Source: Liquidambar formosana
Lineage: Eukaryota; Streptophyta; Magnoliopsida; Saxifragales; Altingiaceae
Direction of reading: 5' to 3'
DNA: 64,000 nucleotides
Assembly: GCA_039720395.1 (NCBI GenBank)
Contig: CM077824.1
Coordinates: 16,868,046 to 16,932,045 of the forward strand
Below the pieces are notes generated by a model that made no database searches, was not told where the DNA came from, and worked only from the letters and a program-made list of their open reading frames with translations. Each line of letters begins with the position of its first letter. Position 1 is the stretch's first letter. Below, in pieces: positions 60,838 through 64,000 of this stretch. Made by a program: the position numbers and the translations under genes.

Positions 60838-61105
60838 TTGATCTAATGTATCTCAAATCCCACTAATGTACGATGTAGAACTTCTAATACGAGTGTTAAT
60901 ATAAATTACATCAGCACGTGCTTACCTGATCATCATCCTATATATATATAGAATAATAACTTTTAATCTCATATTAAATTGATTTTTAATCTCGGATTAA
61001 ATTGATTTTTGGCATAAATGACCCACATGTAAATATTATCTAAAGACTTTGTGTAAAAACTTGTGTATGTTGATCCTAACTATATATATCTATATATAGA
61101 AGACT

Positions 61106-61246
61106 GATCATGTGCGAGATATCTCGGAGTATCCTCGTTCGATTACGGTCGTCCAGTGAGCGACACGTGCGCATTTATGCGCTTGCGCATGTCACTCACG
61201 AATGGCCGTGATCGAACGGAATATCTAGGATATCCCGCACATGATC
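61106..61246. mobile_element. 141-bp GC-rich foldback element
   Basis: The left arm 61,106-61,173 (GATCATGTGCGAGATATC first) and the right arm 61,181-61,246 are inverted copies over about 65 bp, with scattered mismatches around a tiny loop. It is CpG-rich in strongly AT-rich surroundings and is preceded by TATATATC repeats. No target duplication is evident. Confidence 0.8.
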
Positions 61247-61576
61247 AAAGCTTTCTATGTATATTTTATACTACCTATAAAAGTCTATATCTTAGAAAAA
61301 TTTTGATACCATTACATCCTTATTTTAAATTTTAAATACTTATTTGCTCCCTATATTTAACAATTAATAATGTTTATTTTCCAGCAAAAAAAAAAAAAAA
61401 AAAAAAAAAAAGAAGAGGAAAAAGAAAGATAATGATGTCCACTTTATAAATTCTACACAAACTCCACTACTATGCATATCTTCTATCTAACTTCTTATTC
61501 CTACCATGATTCTTAGCCATAGAAAAAATTTGACCTGTTGTGTTATGCATCCATATATTCTAATGATTTAAATAAA

Positions 61577-63213
61577 GGGGAAATTGGCTATTAGTCCATA
61601 ATTAGGTAAAATATTAGCAATTAGTCAAGTTAGAGTTTTTTTTAACTCAATTATTCAATGAAATGAAACTTATTTAGCAATTAGTCATCTTTATTTTTTA
61701 AATCCCTTGTTTACCCTTATTATTACTAAGGGTACTCCCTTTTTTGTTATTAAAGGCACCCTATGTAACTAACTTGGTTTTTTAGTATTCTAATTTTAAA
61801 ACCTTATAACTTTCAATATATATATCCGTTTTTAAAAAAAAAAAAAATTATATTTTTAGAACTTACTCGTTAACATCTTCAAAACAAGATCCATATTGAT
61901 GAGATAATTATTAAAAAATTGAAATCGTAAAATTTTACTACTTTGAAAACTGTAAAATTTTACTATTTCGTAAAACTGTCAAATTTTACATTTAAAGTAG
62001 TAAAATTTTACTACTTTGACATGATCAACTTTGTAAAATTGTAAAATTTTAGAAGAGAGATTTAAAAGCAAAAATTAAAATTTCATTGCCTATTTGCAAA
62101 GTTTCCACAATGATGGTATCAAATCCTCTTGCATATTCTATTTTTGAAACCCCAAACCCATTCTTCCAGATTTTGCCCAATAAGTTCCCTGTAGTTTCCA
62201 AGCTTCACTTTAATATGGAATCACTTCCAGTAAAATCTTTGGGGGCAAATCCTTGGCTTCACGACACGGACCAAAGGAGGGGGAGGTCTCCTTCATCGCA
62301 AAGTCTTAACGTGTGGTTGTAGTTACCCAAAGCACCACCTCACTGCCGTTGGTTACGCTTCCACCATTCATTCACTCTCCAAAATCACCCTCCCACCATC
62401 ATTAGCGCGCTACAACTCTCGATCCAATTTTAGATATGAAATAAATCTTCCGACCACAACAACACTAACCTCTCTATAACCCATTCGGTTAAGTTATTTT
62501 TTCCGGTGTCTCCATTTTTTCCAATAATAGATATAAAAATCCCAACACAAATATATTTCTTCTAAAAAAAAAAAAAAAAGAAAAGAAAATTCTATGACTC
62601 AACACCCCTAAAAAATGACTATGAAGAAGAGACCTTCATAGTTGCTTCAGATATGCCATCCAAAATTTATGCAACTTTTCTACCCAAAAAAAGAAAAAAA
62701 AAAAAAAAAAAACCATTTTTTCTGTTGAGGGAGGTGTTGAGAAGAAGAAATACTCCATGGTGGCTTCAGATGAATAAACCTTCCATGGTAAGTTCAGATC
62801 TACCACCCAAATTTCGAAAGAAACAACATTTTTTTTTCTAGAGAGGGACAAACGACGACGATGAATAAACTTCCAAAGTGGATCTGCCAGCCAAATGATG
62901 AAGAGCTAATTGGTGAGGAAGACGCCGATGGAGGCTGTGGGTGTAGGGTGGTGGTGGTGGTGGTGGTGGCTGGCTTCTGCTGTCCCCGGAGTTTGTTGCA
63001 TGGGTTGGGGTTTAAGAAAAAAGAGACAGTGAGGGGGTCTTAGTTTTAGGGTTGAGGATGGAGAGGGGTAGGTGGAGAGGGATGGAGAAAGAAACAAAAG
63101 TGAGGGTATTTTGGTGAGTAATGATAAAAATGGACTAAATGAGTTAAAAAAAAAAAGTTACTTGACTGATTGATAAAAAAGTATTATTTTCTTGATTAAT
63201 GGCCAAATCGCCC
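61577..63213. mobile_element. 1,637-bp Mutator-like element with perfect 9-bp duplication, Pack-MULE candidate
   Basis: TTAAATAAA at 61,568-61,576 and 63,214-63,222. The ends GGGGAAATTGGCTATTAGTC and, inverted, GGGCGATTTGGCCATTAATC continue for about 80 bp (AATTAGTCAAGTTA, TTTTTTTTAACTCA). The interior (about 62,080-63,110) is richer in GC, with a frame at 62,086-62,322 (KSLGANPWLHDTDQRRGRS), a (GGT)n run at 62,950-62,970 and A runs. No transposase. The interior is not recognised as a known gene. Confidence 0.85.
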
Positions 63214-63235
63214 TTAAATAAACAAATAATTAGAT

Positions 63236-63262
63236 TTATATATATATATATATATATATAGA
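63236..63262. repeat. (TA)n microsatellite
   Basis: About thirteen TA units just outside the MULE and before the MITE array. Confidence 0.9.
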
Positions 63263-63295
63263 GGAGAATTTATGAATTTTCATATATCTTTTATT

Positions 63296-64000
63296 TGCTG
63301 ATATAACTTATATCAACACTCGCATTGGAGGTTGTTCTTCGTGTATTAATAGGTTATGGGGTACATTGAGCCAATGCACAGGATCTAACCCTTAATGCAT
63401 GGTGTTGATAACTTGATATAACTTATATTAGTACCATGCATTGGGGGTTATATCATTTGCATTGGTCCAATATACCTCATATACCACTAATGCATAAGGT
63501 ACAACTCCCAATACGGGTGTTGATACAAGTTATATCAACATGTGCTTACCTACGGTTATATTTCCATCAGTACACATTGATATAAGTTATATCAGTACCA
63601 TGCACTAGGAGTTATATCATTTGCATTGGTCTAATGTACCTCATATCCCACTAATGCACAAAGTACACCACCTAATGCGAGTGTTCATATAAGTTATATT
63701 AGCATATGCTTACCTAATCATCATCCTCTATATATATATATATAGGATGGGGTGTACATATATGTATGTTTTTAAACAAAATTTAAAATATTTCTAAGGA
63801 ATAATGTTGAGTTATATATAAGTTTTATATATATATAGGATTATGATCAGGTAAGCACGTGCTGATATATCTTATATCAAAACCTGCATTGGGAGTTGTA
63901 CCTTGTGCATTAGTGAGATGTGAGGTGTACAACCCCCAATGCATAGTGCTGATGTAACTTATATCAGCACGTGCTGATGGGATCACCTCTGTATATATAT
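63296..64000. mobile_element. Array of TA-microsatellite-associated MITEs (about four copies)
   Basis: Copies at about 63,296-63,416, 63,417-63,556, 63,566-63,722 and 63,838-63,990. Each is built of GATATAACTTATATCA-type arms, a core CATTGGGGGTT-TA, and the inverse CAACCCCCAATGC. The ends read AAGCACGTGCTGATAT. (TA)n runs stand at 63,236-63,262, 63,730-63,744, 63,827-63,837 and 63,991-64,000, so the last copy is bracketed by TA repeats. No coding capacity. Confidence 0.75.

Larger units (their letters stand above)
58880..60960. mobile_element. TA-associated MITE, copy 2, split by a MULE
   Basis: The left part (ACTATGCATTGAGGGTTGCACC to 58,920) and the right part (60,838-60,938: CTAATGTATCTCAAATCCCAC, then CAGCACGTGCTTACCTGATC) are the two halves of the same family seen at 18.8 and 63-64 kb. 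They are separated exactly by the 58,921-60,837 insertion. (TA)6 follows at 60,939. Confidence 0.65.

Noticed and set aside
62653..63097. Short frames over A runs and (GGT)n in the MULE interior
   Set aside because: Low-complexity translations. Kept only as part of the Pack-MULE candidate.

Overview
This is plant nuclear DNA, most likely from a woody eudicot. It is AT-rich and has spliced genes with GT-AG introns, an NB-LRR disease-resistance gene, an HVA22-family gene, and dense layers of Ty1/copia, LINE, SINE, TRIM, hAT-like, PIF/Tourist-like and Mutator-like elements. I see no rRNA or convincing tRNA genes, no CRISPR, and nothing bacterial or organellar.

Layout. (1) 4-3873, plus: a CC-NB-LRR resistance-type gene. 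Two in-frame stop codons separate its coiled-coil end from an otherwise open NB-ARC and LRR region; the LRR region is built of about 600-bp tandem units. (2) 3.9-27.3 kb: gene-poor. It holds a copia remnant at 11.6-14.0 kb that contains a LINE and a second retroposon with a 19-bp target duplication, plus several small DNA elements whose target-site duplications can be read directly. (3) 27,723-52,573, plus: a three-exon gene for a large zinc-finger protein resembling plant HAPLESS 8-like proteins. Intron 2 is about 20.9 kb and is filled with at least four antisense copia fragments, into which a hAT-like element, a TRIM and a Mutator-like MITE are nested. Exon 3 needs a one-base frame change near 50,042. 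(4) 56,711-57,938, minus: a complete five-exon HVA22f-like gene (TB2/DP1 family), 155 residues. (5) 58.9-64.0 kb: a DNA-transposon district with two Mutator-like elements of 1.9 and 1.6 kb carrying internal sequence, a GC-rich foldback, and a MITE family always found beside TA microsatellites.

The three host genes have unrelated roles: pathogen sensing, a nuclear zinc-finger protein, and ER-membrane shaping. The most rewarding structure is the nesting, since each element with a readable target duplication gives a relative date: 1.4-kb hAT-like inside copia A; 392-bp MULE-MITE and TRIM inside copia B; LINE pieces inside a third copia; 1.9-kb MULE inside a TA-flanked MITE.
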